This document shows, one piece after another, positions 29,210 through 37,077 of a DNA stretch of 64,000 bases (position 1 is the stretch's first letter; every line of letters begins with the position of its first letter). A model generated the notes under the pieces. The model made no database searches, had not been told where the DNA came from, and was given only the letters and a program-made list of their open reading frames with translations. The position numbers and the translations under genes were made by a program. The DNA comes from Salibaculum griseiflavum (GTDB lineage: Bacteria; Pseudomonadota; Alphaproteobacteria; Rhodobacterales; Rhodobacteraceae): positions 124,001-188,000 of the forward strand of contig NZ_QETF01000002.1 in NCBI RefSeq assembly GCF_003129565.1, given 5' to 3'.

Positions 29210-29839
29210 ATGGACGACAGGCAACTGACTGAAGCAGGATTGGCCGCCACAGGAGAGGGGCGCGTCCTGTTGCTGGCCTGCGGGGCGCTGGCGCATGAGA
29301 TTCTGGCGCTGAAACGCGCCAATGGCTGGTCCCACATGGACCTGCACTGCCTGCCCGCCATCCTGCACAACACGCCCGAAAAGATCACCCCGGCCGTGAT
29401 CGCCGCCGCGGAAAAGCACCGCGCCGCCTACGACCGCGTCTTCGTGGTCTATGCCGATTGCGGCACCGGCGGGGCGTTGCAACACGCCTGCGCAGAGCTG
29501 GGGGTCGAGATGGTCCCCGGACCGCATTGCTATTCCTTCTTCGAAGGCAATGACGTTTTCACGACCCATGAAGACAGCAATGTCACCGCGTTTTTCCTCA
29601 CGGATTTCCTGACCCGGCAGTTCGAGGCTTTCGTCATCAAACCCCTTGGCCTCGACCGCCACCCCGAGCTGCGCGACATGTATTTCGGGAATTACGAAAC
29701 GCTGGTCTACCTTGCCCAGACCGACGACCCCGGCCTGACCGACAAGGCCCGCGCGGCAGCCGACCGGCTGGGCCTTGCCTTCGAGCGGCGCTTCACCGGA
29801 TACGGCGATCTTGCATCGGAACTGGCGAAACGCGCCTGA
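29210..29839 (+). CDS. DUF1638 protein, accessory to the corrinoid methyltransferase
   Basis: A 209-residue protein of the DUF1638 family, opening MDDRQLTEAGLAATGEGRVL with the conserved LLACGALAHEILAL and CLPAILHNTPEKITPAV. Cysteines in ACGALA, LHCLPA, YADCGTGG, HACAEL and PHCYSF could bind a metal or cofactor. CAGGGAT precedes the ATG at 29210. DUF1638 genes sit beside corrinoid proteins in many Rhodobacterales and a homologue was, to my knowledge, required for the split methionine synthase. The exact chemistry is unknown. Confidence 0.82.
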   Translation: MDDRQLTEAGLAATGEGRVLLLACGALAHEILALKRANGWSHMDLHCLPAILHNTPEKITPAVIAAAEKHRAAYDRVFVVYADCGTGGALQHACAELGVEMVPGPHCYSFFEGNDVFTTHEDSNVTAFFLTDFLTRQFEAFVIKPLGLDRHPELRDMYFGNYETLVYLAQTDDPGLTDKARAAADRLGLAFERRFTGYGDLASELAKRA

Positions 29840-29968
29840 TACGGGACGGCGGGCGGGGCGATGATGGCGCCCCTTGGGGCGGCAGCGAGCGGCGTCCCGC
29901 CGTCCCCCTTGCCAGCTGCGCGTCGCTTTGCCAGCATCGCTGCCGACCCACCCCCGAAAGGATCCGCC

Positions 29969-30583
29969 ATGCTCCGCCGCCTTGCCCTTGCGCTCACTCT
30001 GCTACCGGTCGCCGCCCTCGCCCAGGACGGCCCGTCTTTCGACTGCGCCCGCGCCGAAAGCACCGTCGAAACCCTGCTCTGCGAGGATGCCGATCTCGCC
30101 CGTCTGGACCGTCGCCTGGCCGACCGCTTCGCCGCGGCGCTCGACACGGTCCGATCAATGGCCGGCGGCGCGGAAGAGGCGGAGGCCGACCTGCGCGCCT
30201 ATCAGCGCGGCTGGATCGGCGGGCGCGACGAGTGCTGGAAGGCCGAGGATCTGCGCAGCTGCGTCGAGGCCGCCTATCTGCGCCGCGAGGGCGAGCTTGT
30301 CGCCCGTTACCAGCTGGAGGAGCCGACGAATATCGTATTCTGGGCCTGCGACGGCAATCCGGCGAACGAGGTCGTCACCTTTTTCTTCGACACCGAACTG
30401 CCCAGCCTGCGCTTTGAGCGCGGTGACAGCATCGACACCGGAGCGCTGGTGCCCACGGCCTCCGGCGCGCGCTACACGGGCAGCTTTGGACGCGAAATCT
30501 GGATCAAGGGCGACGAGGCGACCTATCGCGACCCCGACCCGGATGGCAGCGCATTCTCCTGCGTGGTCAGCAGCGAAGGCTAG
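29969..30583 (+). CDS. Periplasmic lysozyme-inhibitor-like protein (LprI-like N-domain, MliC-like C-domain)
   Basis: A 204-residue secreted protein. A signal peptide (MLRRLALALTLLPVAALAQ, cut near residue 19) is followed by an LprI-type helical domain with paired cysteines (Cys26, Cys38, and CWKAEDLRSC near 90-99), then a C-terminal beta domain beginning IVFWACDGN that resembles MliC/PliC lysozyme inhibitors and ends with a cysteine in SAFSCVV. Both domain types have been linked to lysozyme inhibition. CGAAAGGA precedes the ATG. The stop overlaps the sufE stop on the other strand. Confidence 0.7.
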   Translation: MLRRLALALTLLPVAALAQDGPSFDCARAESTVETLLCEDADLARLDRRLADRFAAALDTVRSMAGGAEEAEADLRAYQRGWIGGRDECWKAEDLRSCVEAAYLRREGELVARYQLEEPTNIVFWACDGNPANEVVTFFFDTELPSLRFERGDSIDTGALVPTASGARYTGSFGREIWIKGDEATYRDPDPDGSAFSCVVSSEG

Positions 30584-30981
30584 GCCGCGGAGTGGCGAAT
30601 CCGCTCGATCATGGCGCGCAGCCCGTTCGAGCGTTGCGCCGAAAGGTTCTCCTCCAGCCCCAACCGGGCGAATTCCGCCCTGGCGTCGATCTTCGGCACC
30701 TCGGCCACGGGCACGCCATTATAGAGCGCGCCGAGGATCGCGATCAGACCGCGCACGATCATCGCGTCGCTGTCACCGCGAAAAGAGAATTCTCCCGACT
30801 CGACATGCGGCACCAACCAGACCTGGCTGGCGCAGCCCTCAACCTTGGTCGCGGGCACTTTCAACGCCTCGTCAAGCGGCTCCATCGCCTTTCCCATGTC
30901 GATCACATGGGCATAGCGATCTTCCCAGTCATCCAGGAACTCGAAGGTTTCGACGATGTCTTCAAAGGCGTCCGTGGCCAT
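30580..30981 (-). CDS. sufE: SufE-family cysteine-desulfurase activator
   Basis: A 133-residue SufE protein that takes sulfur from SufS for Fe-S assembly. The acceptor cysteine is Cys50 in KVEGCASQVWLV; the N-terminal ETFEFLDDWEDRYAHVIDMG and the DSDAMIVRGLIAIL helix are typical. It is a stand-alone gene, convergent with the lysozyme-inhibitor-like gene and divergent from a lipoprotein gene. With sufT and sufA elsewhere in the window, Fe-S genes are scattered rather than in one operon. Confidence 0.93.
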   Translation of the reverse strand: MATDAFEDIVETFEFLDDWEDRYAHVIDMGKAMEPLDEALKVPATKVEGCASQVWLVPHVESGEFSFRGDSDAMIVRGLIAILGALYNGVPVAEVPKIDARAEFARLGLEENLSAQRSNGLRAMIERIRHSAA

Positions 30982-31102
30982 CCCGCGCTCCTTCTTCGGT
31001 CGTCCGTGATGTAAGCTGCCTGCCCCGGCACGTCCAGTGGGCGCTTTTCACGCGGGCAAAGCTGCGGTAAGCCTTTGACAGGGAATGAATTGGGGACATG
31101 AC

Positions 31103-31597
31103 ATGCGGCGCGGTTTTCTTCTGACAGCACTGATCTTGACGACCACGACGGGCTGCGCCCGGCTGGCGGACAGCCCGGTGAATCCGCTCAACTGGTTCGG
31201 CGGCGGTGGGGGCACCCAGGAGGCCGCGGCGCCCGGCGAGGCCGAGATCCGCCCCCTCGTGCCCGCAAATCCCCGCGAAATCGTCGTGGATCAGCGTGGA
31301 CCGGTGGAGACCATCACCGCGCTGTCGGTCGACCGCACGCCCTATGGCGCGCTCGTCACGGCAACCGGCCAGACCGATATCCAGGGCTATTTCAACGCCG
31401 AGCTTGTGCCGGTCTCGATCGAGGACGGAACTTTGACGCTGGAATTTCGCGCAGAGGCCCCTCCGGCCTTCACCGGCCTGGGATCACCCCGCAGCCGGCT
31501 GATCACCGTGGCCTACCGTCTGGACGCCGCCGAGCTGGCCACGATCCGCACTGTCCGGGTCACAAGCGCCCGGAACAGCCGCAGCGCGCGGCCCTGA
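31103..31597 (+). CDS. Lipoprotein of unknown function
   Basis: A 164-residue lipoprotein: a type II signal MRRGFLLTALILTTTTGCAR with the lipobox cysteine at 18, a low-complexity glycine/alanine linker, and a beta-rich domain (about 60-160) with TALSVDRTPYGALVTATG and VAYRLDAAELATIRTVRVTS. I do not recognise the family. The ATG at 31103 was chosen for the TGGGGAC before it and for the signal peptide. It faces rnd with a 5 bp gap between stops. Confidence 0.65.
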   Translation: MRRGFLLTALILTTTTGCARLADSPVNPLNWFGGGGGTQEAAAPGEAEIRPLVPANPREIVVDQRGPVETITALSVDRTPYGALVTATGQTDIQGYFNAELVPVSIEDGTLTLEFRAEAPPAFTGLGSPRSRLITVAYRLDAAELATIRTVRVTSARNSRSARP

Positions 31598-31602
31598 CAG
31601 GT

Positions 31603-32760
31603 CTACAAAGCCCGCGTCACCACCTTCTGACCTTGCACGACGAGGCCGATTTCCCCGTCGCAGAGCCGTAGCGCGTCGGCACCGAAGACCTCCTTGCGCC
31701 AACCCTTGAGCGCGGGCACATCCCGTTCCCCGGCAGCCAGCGCATCGAGATCGGCGGAACTGGCGATCAGTTTCTGCGCCACCCCCTCGCCATCGGCCTT
31801 GGCTTTCAGCAGCACGCGCAGCATGTCGGCCAGGGCCGGGTTCACCTGCAGTTTCTCGCGGCTGCGGTCGGGTTTGGGCATGTCCTCCGGATCGGTTTCC
31901 AGGCCAGCCTTGACCGCGTGCAGGATACCCTCGGCGATCTCGCCCCGCCGGGCCTCGCGCAGCAGAAGCCGCGAGCGGGACAGGTCCTTGTCCGATTGCG
32001 GTTTGGTCGAGGCCAGCTCGACCAGCGCATCATCCTTGAACACCCGGTTACGGGGCACGTTGCGCGCCTGGGCATAACCTTCGCGGAACCGCGCCAATTC
32101 CCGCACCACGGCCAGGAACTTGCCCGAACTGGTGCGTGTCTTGATGCGTTTCCACGCCTCGGCGGGATCGACCCGGTAGGTGGCGGGGTCCTGAAGCACG
32201 GCCATTTCCTCGGCCACCCATTTCTTGCGCCCTGACTGCGCGATCTGGCGGTCCAGCTCTTCGTAGATCACACGCAGATGGGTCACGTCAGCCAGCGCGT
32301 ATTTCTTCTGCGCCTCGGTCAACGGGCGGCGCGACCAATCGGTGAAGCGGCTGGATTTGTCCAGCGAGGCCTTGGCGATCTTGCGCACAAGGGTTTCATA
32401 GCCCACCTGCTCGCCAAAACCGCAGACCATTGCGGCCACCTGCGTGTCGAACAATGGCTCGGGAATCAGCCCGGCATCCACGTGGAAGATTTCCAGATCC
32501 TGGCGTGCGGCATGGAACACCTTGACGACGCCATGATCCCGGAAGAGCTCGTAAAGAGGATCCAGCGACAGGCCTTCGGCCAGCGGATCGACCAGCACGG
32601 CGTTTGCATCGCCCTCGCCCGGATAGGCCAGCTGCACGAGACACAGCTTGGAATAATAGGTCCGTTCGCGCAGGAATTCGGTATCGACGGTGACGTAGGG
32701 GTGCTGGGCGGCCTCGGCGCAGAAGGCCGCGAGGTCCTCGGTCTTGGTAATGGTTTTCAT
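31603..32760 (-). CDS. rnd: Ribonuclease D
   Basis: A 385-residue 3'-5' exonuclease trimming tRNA precursors. Exo I is VTVDTEFLRERTYYSKL, Exo II is VKVFHAARQDLEIFH, and Exo III is KKYALADVTHLRVIYEEL, all with their acidic residues. Two HRDC-like helical domains follow. The gene lies 36 bp after purN on the same strand, so it is probably the tail of a purM-purN-rnd unit. Confidence 0.95.
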   Translation of the reverse strand: MKTITKTEDLAAFCAEAAQHPYVTVDTEFLRERTYYSKLCLVQLAYPGEGDANAVLVDPLAEGLSLDPLYELFRDHGVVKVFHAARQDLEIFHVDAGLIPEPLFDTQVAAMVCGFGEQVGYETLVRKIAKASLDKSSRFTDWSRRPLTEAQKKYALADVTHLRVIYEELDRQIAQSGRKKWVAEEMAVLQDPATYRVDPAEAWKRIKTRTSSGKFLAVVRELARFREGYAQARNVPRNRVFKDDALVELASTKPQSDKDLSRSRLLLREARRGEIAEGILHAVKAGLETDPEDMPKPDRSREKLQVNPALADMLRVLLKAKADGEGVAQKLIASSADLDALAAGERDVPALKGWRKEVFGADALRLCDGEIGLVVQGQKVVTRAL

Positions 32761-32796
32761 GGCATTGCCTTAGCCTGTTTTTGCGAGGACCGAAAG

Positions 32797-33390
32797 TCAG
32801 GACAGGTGGACCGGCGTCCGGTCCCCCGCCGCGAAGCGCCGCAGCACCGCCGGGTAGAGCCGGTGTTCCTGTTCCAGCACCCGTGCGGCCAGCCGGTCGG
32901 GCGTGTCGCCGGGGCGGATCGGCACCCTTGCCTGCCCAAGGATCGGGCCGCCGTCGAGTTCCGCCGTTACCTCGTGCACGCTGCACCCGGCCTCCGTATC
33001 GCCGGCCTCCAGCGCGCGGGCATGGGTGTTCAGCCCCTTGTATTTGGGCAGAAGCGAGGGGTGGATATTCAGCATCTTCCCGACGTAGTGGGTAATGAAA
33101 AGCGGCGTCAGGATACGCATGAATCCGGCCAGGCACAGGATGTCAGGCACATGAGGGTCGATTGCTGAAACAAGCGCCTTTTCAAAACCTTCTCGATCAC
33201 CTTTGAAGCCCCGATGGTCCACGACCGCCGTGGGAATCCCCCTTGCCTCGGCCTTGGCCAGCCCGCCCGCGCCCGGCACGTTCGAGAGCACCAGACAGGG
33301 CCGCGCGGGATGGTCGCCCACCATGCTGTCGGCCAGGGTCACCATGTTGGACCCGCCGCCCGAAATCAGGATCGCGACCCGCTTGGTCAA
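32797..33390 (-). CDS. purN: Phosphoribosylglycinamide formyltransferase
   Basis: A 197-residue GAR transformylase using 10-formyltetrahydrofolate in purine synthesis. The N-terminal [19 protein letters not shown] binds the phosphoribosyl group, and the catalytic site is [20 protein letters not shown] with the family His and Asn, then [19 protein letters not shown]. It overlaps purM by 4 bases, the common purM-purN arrangement. Confidence 0.96.
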   Translation of the reverse strand: MTKRVAILISGGGSNMVTLADSMVGDHPARPCLVLSNVPGAGGLAKAEARGIPTAVVDHRGFKGDREGFEKALVSAIDPHVPDILCLAGFMRILTPLFITHYVGKMLNIHPSLLPKYKGLNTHARALEAGDTEAGCSVHEVTAELDGGPILGQARVPIRPGDTPDRLAARVLEQEHRLYPAVLRRFAAGDRTPVHLS

Positions 33391-34427
33391 AGAAGCGTGC
33401 CCAGGTAGCGGACGCCCTCGCCTTGCGTGACCCGGCCCAGCTCGACCACGGTTTCACCCTCGCCTGCCAATACTGCGGCGATGCGCTGTGCCTGCTCCTC
33501 GGCCACGACGACGACCATGCCGATGCCGCTGTTGAAGGTCTTGAGCATCTCGGCCGCGTCCATCCCGCCCTGCTCGGCCAGCCACCTGAAGACCGGTGGC
33601 AGGTCCCAGGCATCGAGGTTGACCTCGGCGCCCAACCCCTCGGGCAGAACCCGTGGCAGGTTCTCGGTCAGTCCGCCGCCGGTGATATGGGCGAGGCCAT
33701 GTACGCCGCCGGCACGGATCGCCGCCAGCACTTGCGTCACATAAAGCCGCGTGGGCGCCAGAAGCGCCGCACCCAGTGTCCCCTCGTCCCAGGGGCAGGC
33801 ATCGTCCCAGCCCAGGCCCGAGCGTTCAACGACGCGGCGCACCAGCGAATAGCCGTTGGAGTGCACCCCGTTGGAGGCGAGCCCCAGCAGTACGTCGCCC
33901 TCGGCCACGTCGGCGGGCAGCGCCGCCCCCCGTTCCATCGCGCCCACGGCAAAGCCCGCAAGGTCGAAATCCCCGGCGGGATACATGCCCGGCATTTCCG
34001 CCGTCTCGCCGCCGATCAGGGCGCAGCCGCTATCCTCGCAACCCTTGGCGATGCCCTCGATCACGCGGGCGGCGGCGTCCAGCTCCAGCTTGCCGGTTGC
34101 GAAGTAATCCAGAAAGAACAGCGGCTCGGCGCCCTGGCAAACAAGGTCGTTCACGCACATGGCAACAAGGTCGATGCCGACGCCGTCCACCTCGCCGGTG
34201 TCGATGGCGATGCGCAGCTTGGTGCCCACGCCATCGGTCGCGGCCACCAGCACCGGGTCGTCATAGCCCGCCGCCTTGAGATCGAAGAGACCGCCAAAGC
34301 CCCCCAGTCCGGCCATCACACCTGGCCGGTTGGTACGTTTTGCGGCGGGCTTGATCCGGTCGATCAGGGCGTTACCCGCATCGATATCCACCCCGGCATC
34401 CGCATAGGTCAGGCCGTTCTTCGTCAT
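33387..34427 (-). CDS. purM: Phosphoribosylformylglycinamidine cyclo-ligase (AIR synthetase)
   Basis: A 346-residue AIR synthetase of de novo purine synthesis, in the PurM/ThiL fold: [20 protein letters not shown] at the N-terminus, [32 protein letters not shown] and [17 protein letters not shown]. The ATG complementary to 34425-34427 is the family-type start; a longer frame upstream lacks a match. It overlaps purN by 4 bases. The 125 bp before it is shared with the divergent desaturase-like gene. Confidence 0.97.
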   Translation of the reverse strand: MTKNGLTYADAGVDIDAGNALIDRIKPAAKRTNRPGVMAGLGGFGGLFDLKAAGYDDPVLVAATDGVGTKLRIAIDTGEVDGVGIDLVAMCVNDLVCQGAEPLFFLDYFATGKLELDAAARVIEGIAKGCEDSGCALIGGETAEMPGMYPAGDFDLAGFAVGAMERGAALPADVAEGDVLLGLASNGVHSNGYSLVRRVVERSGLGWDDACPWDEGTLGAALLAPTRLYVTQVLAAIRAGGVHGLAHITGGGLTENLPRVLPEGLGAEVNLDAWDLPPVFRWLAEQGGMDAAEMLKTFNSGIGMVVVVAEEQAQRIAAVLAGEGETVVELGRVTQGEGVRYLGTLL

Positions 34428-34552
34428 GTCCACGATCCCCCGATTGGCGTTCTGCGCTGCCGATACAGGGTTTGCCCCATGCGGGCAACTGCCGCGGCCA
34501 AGCACCTCGCAGTAATCTTGACGCAGTTCGCGCCCGCGGTAATGGTGGCGGC

Positions 34553-35461
34553 ATGCAGGGGATCTGGGACTTTCTGGTAGAGCATCTGGGGCCGACAGAA
34601 GTTCTGTCGCCCATCTACCTCGCCTGCTTCTGCCTGATCGCCTTCTGGCTCTATCTGGTGCGCAAGGAAGAAGGCAGCTTTCTCGCTTATCTCCTGCCGC
34701 GAGACATCTGGCGTCACAAGTCGATCCGGATCGACTTCGCCATGCTGATCATCAACCGGCTCATCGCCGCAGTCGGCATCACCGCGCGCCTCGCCGCGGC
34801 CCCGGCCGTGGCGGCCTGGGTCGCCCAACAGATGCCCCGCCCTTTGCTGGCCGAAGACCAGCTGACACCCCTCATGCTGGCGCTTATCGTCTTTCTGATC
34901 GGGGATTTCTTCCTCTACTGGGTGCATCGTTCCTATCACCGGATCCCGACGATCTGGCCGCTGCACGCGGTGCATCACAGCGCCTCGGTGCTGACACCGG
35001 TGACCACCTATCGCCAGCACCCGGTCGGCTCGCTCATCACGACCGCACTGAACACCGTGGTTTTCGGGGTGCTGTTCGGGGTGATTGCGGGCGCCTATGG
35101 CCCGCATCTGACCTTCGCCGAGATTGCCGGGGCCAATGCCTTCGTCTTCCTGGCCAATGCCACGATGACGAATTTCCAGCACTCGCATATCTGGATCAGC
35201 TTCGGCCCGGTGCTGGAACGCATCTTCATCTCGCCTGCGCAACACCAGGTTCACCACTCGATCGAGCGGCGCCATTACAATCGCAATTTCGGACAGACCC
35301 TGGCCATATGGGACTGGATGTTCGGAACGCTCTACCTGATCCGGGAAAAGGAAGAGATCCGATTTGGCCTTACGGATGATGCCGATGCGCCACTGATGAC
35401 GCATCGGCTTGACCACATGCTGATCGATCCCGTGCGGCGGATGTTGAGGCCGTCGCGTTAG
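34553..35461 (+). CDS. Sterol-desaturase / fatty-acid-hydroxylase-family membrane protein
   Basis: A 302-residue membrane di-iron protein. The histidine clusters that hold iron are present: HRSYH, HAVHHS, and [17 protein letters not shown], with a further His earlier in [10 protein letters not shown]. Four or so membrane helices surround them. Members hydroxylate or desaturate lipids, sterols, carotenoids or alkylglycerols; the substrate here is not known. The ATG at 34553 follows a weak GGTGGCGG site. Confidence 0.85.
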   Translation: MQGIWDFLVEHLGPTEVLSPIYLACFCLIAFWLYLVRKEEGSFLAYLLPRDIWRHKSIRIDFAMLIINRLIAAVGITARLAAAPAVAAWVAQQMPRPLLAEDQLTPLMLALIVFLIGDFFLYWVHRSYHRIPTIWPLHAVHHSASVLTPVTTYRQHPVGSLITTALNTVVFGVLFGVIAGAYGPHLTFAEIAGANAFVFLANATMTNFQHSHIWISFGPVLERIFISPAQHQVHHSIERRHYNRNFGQTLAIWDWMFGTLYLIREKEEIRFGLTDDADAPLMTHRLDHMLIDPVRRMLRPSR

Positions 35462-35477
35462 GGACCGACCCCGGTCC

Positions 35478-35729
35478 TCAGAACTTCATCAGGATGTCGT
35501 CGTCGTCCTGGCTTTCCTGCGCATCGCTCGCGTTCTTGCTGCGCGATGAGGTCAGGCTGCCGGCGCCGTTCAACAGCATGACCGCCCCAACGACAAGAAG
35601 CACCAGCAAGGCGCCGGACGGATCGCTGTCCGCGCCCAATGCAGGCGGCTCGGGCGAATAGGACCACGAGCCCGCATGGGCGGCTGTGGCCATGACAGAG
35701 GCGACGGCCCCCAGGAATAATCTCTTCAT
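35478..35729 (-). CDS. Small secreted or membrane protein of unknown function
   Basis: An 83-residue protein with a signal peptide (MKRLFLGAVASVMATAAHAG, cleavage after AHA), a Ser/Pro-rich linker, one membrane helix (about 40-57, ALLVLLVVGAVMLLNGAG) and an acidic C-terminal tail ending DDDDILMKF. AAGGAGAAA precedes the ATG. It is convergent with the desaturase-like gene (16 bp apart). The family is not recognised. Confidence 0.65.
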   Translation of the reverse strand: MKRLFLGAVASVMATAAHAGSWSYSPEPPALGADSDPSGALLVLLVVGAVMLLNGAGSLTSSRSKNASDAQESQDDDDILMKF

Positions 35730-35953
35730 TGGTTTCTCCTTCCCCAAGGCTTCCTAATGATACCGAGATTATCAGCTTATCCCGAATGAGAAACGTTTTT
35801 CTGCAATAGCGCTCTGTTTGCATGGCCCGGTTGACGCGCGCAGCCGACGCGGTGCCTTCGTCCATAGCCGCATCCTCTTCAGTCCCGGGCAACGCCCGGC
35901 TTTGCAACCCGTGGCATCACGGGGGTTGACCCGCGTTTCTTCGCCCCCACATC

Positions 35954-35973
35954 ACATTAAAGTTTTCTAATGT
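35954..35973. promoter_or_regulatory. Palindrome upstream of persulfide-dioxygenase-like gene (BigR/SqrR-like site)
   Basis: ACATTA, spacer AAGTTTTC, then TAATGT form a perfect 6+6 inverted repeat ending 15 bases before the ATG at 35989. The core ATTA-N8-TAAT has the same spacing as the sulfide-responsive SqrR site of Rhodobacter (ATTC-N8-GAAT) and resembles the AT-rich BigR palindrome. No ArsR-type regulator gene is adjacent. Confidence 0.5.
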
Positions 35974-35988
35974 TTGAAAGGAACGATC

Positions 35989-36870
35989 ATGACCTCACAA
36001 TCGCCTTCTCCCGTCGTCCGCGCGTTTTTCGATCGACCGACCGGTAGCCTGCAATATGTCTTCCACGACCCCAAGACGCGGCGCGCGGCCATCGTGGACC
36101 CGGTCTGGAACTATTTCCCCGAGGCCGGCGCCGTCAGCACGCAAAGCGCCGACGAGATCCTTGCCTATGTTCAGGCCGAGGGGCTGACCGTCGACTGGAT
36201 CCTCGACACGCACCCCCATGCCGACCATTTCAGCGCTGGCCCCTACCTGAAGGAAAAGCTGGGCGCGCCCCACGGGATCGGGGAAAAGGTCACCGGTGTG
36301 CAGAAGCTGTGGCAGGAACTCTACAACCTGCCCGACCTGGCCACCGATGGCAGCCAGTGGGACCGGCTCTTTGCCGAAGGCGAGGAATTCATGGTCGGCG
36401 AGATCCCCGTGAAAGTGATGTTCTCGCCCGGGCACACGCTGGCCTCGATCACTTATGTGGCCGGGGACGCGGCCTTTGTGCATGACACCCTGATGATGCC
36501 CGCCTCCGGCACCAGCCGCGCGGATTTCCCCGGCGGCAGCACCGAGGATCTGTGGAATTCCATCCGCGCGATCCTGGACCTGCCCGGGCAGACACGGCTC
36601 TACATCGGGCATGACTACCCCGCCCCCGGCGTGGCGCCGCAATACATGGCCACGGTGGCCGAGCACCGGCTGAGCAACCGCCATGTCAAGGACGGCATCG
36701 GGAAGGCCGAATTCACCGCCACGCGTGACGCCCGCGACCAGACGCTGAAACTGCCCGCGCGGATGCTGGAAGCGCTTCAGGTCAACATCCGGGGTGGCCG
36801 TCTGCCCGAGCCCGAGGCGGATGGGCACAGCTACCTCAAGAAGCCCATCGGCCGGTTCGACCCGCGGTGA
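35989..36870 (+). CDS. Metallo-beta-lactamase-fold persulfide-dioxygenase-like enzyme (Blh type)
   Basis: A 293-residue MBL-fold protein. The metal motif is DTHPHADH (HxHxDH), followed by FSPGHTLASITYV and LYIGHDYPAPG, as in ETHE1/Blh persulfide dioxygenases that oxidise glutathione persulfide during sulfide detoxification. GAAAGGAACG lies before the ATG at 35989; an ATG five codons earlier has a poorer site. A palindrome of the BigR/SqrR type directly precedes it. It is followed by an inverted repeat and a tRNA. No rhodanese or SQR gene is adjacent. Confidence 0.85.
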   Translation: MTSQSPSPVVRAFFDRPTGSLQYVFHDPKTRRAAIVDPVWNYFPEAGAVSTQSADEILAYVQAEGLTVDWILDTHPHADHFSAGPYLKEKLGAPHGIGEKVTGVQKLWQELYNLPDLATDGSQWDRLFAEGEEFMVGEIPVKVMFSPGHTLASITYVAGDAAFVHDTLMMPASGTSRADFPGGSTEDLWNSIRAILDLPGQTRLYIGHDYPAPGVAPQYMATVAEHRLSNRHVKDGIGKAEFTATRDARDQTLKLPARMLEALQVNIRGGRLPEPEADGHSYLKKPIGRFDPR

Positions 36871-36880
36871 TGGTCCGGTA

Positions 36881-36910
36881 TTGACGCGCCAGCCCTTTTC
36901 GGCGTAGCGG
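36881..36910 (+). promoter_or_regulatory. Candidate promoter for the CAT-anticodon tRNA
   Basis: TTGACG (36881-36886) and TAGCGG (36905-36910) are separated by 18 bases, with the predicted start a few bases before the tRNA at 36921. The -35 box is good, the -10 box poor. Confidence 0.4.
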
Positions 36911-36921
36911 GAGGGCTGGCG
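36887..36921. repeat. Perfect 10 bp inverted repeat before the tRNA
   Basis: CGCCAGCCCT (36887-36896) and AGGGCTGGCG (36912-36921) pair perfectly, the right arm ending on the first base of the tRNA. It may terminate the upstream gene's transcript, or it may compete with the tRNA promoter spacer it overlaps. Confidence 0.6.
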
Positions 36922-36997
36922 GGCCTGTAGCTCAATTGGTTAGAGCAGAGCGCTCATAACGCTTTGGTTGCGGGTTCGAGTCCTGCCGGGCCTACCA
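36921..36997 (+). tRNA. tRNA with CAT anticodon (Ile2-like or elongator Met)
   Basis: A full cloverleaf of 77 bases with CCA encoded. Acceptor GGGCCTG pairs with CGGGCCT (G1-U72 and U6-G67 wobbles), D stem GCTC/GAGC, anticodon stem GAGCG/CGCTT with anticodon CAT at 36955-36957, T stem GCGGG/CCTGC with TTCGAGT loop, discriminator A. It is not initiator tRNA: no GGG/CCC anticodon stem and no C1-A72 mismatch. The variable loop TGGTT resembles tRNA-Ile2, where C34 becomes lysidine, more than elongator Met, but this is not decisive. Confidence 0.9.
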
Positions 36998-37077
36998 CCG
37001 CCGACATTGCAAAGACGATGTTCGGCGGCCTGCGCAAGGCACGTTTGCCACCGGCAAATGCGCCGCAGCACCTCCAC

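Noticed and set aside
36921-36997. Initiator tRNA-Met
   Set aside because: The three G-C pairs of the initiator anticodon stem and the unpaired first base are missing.
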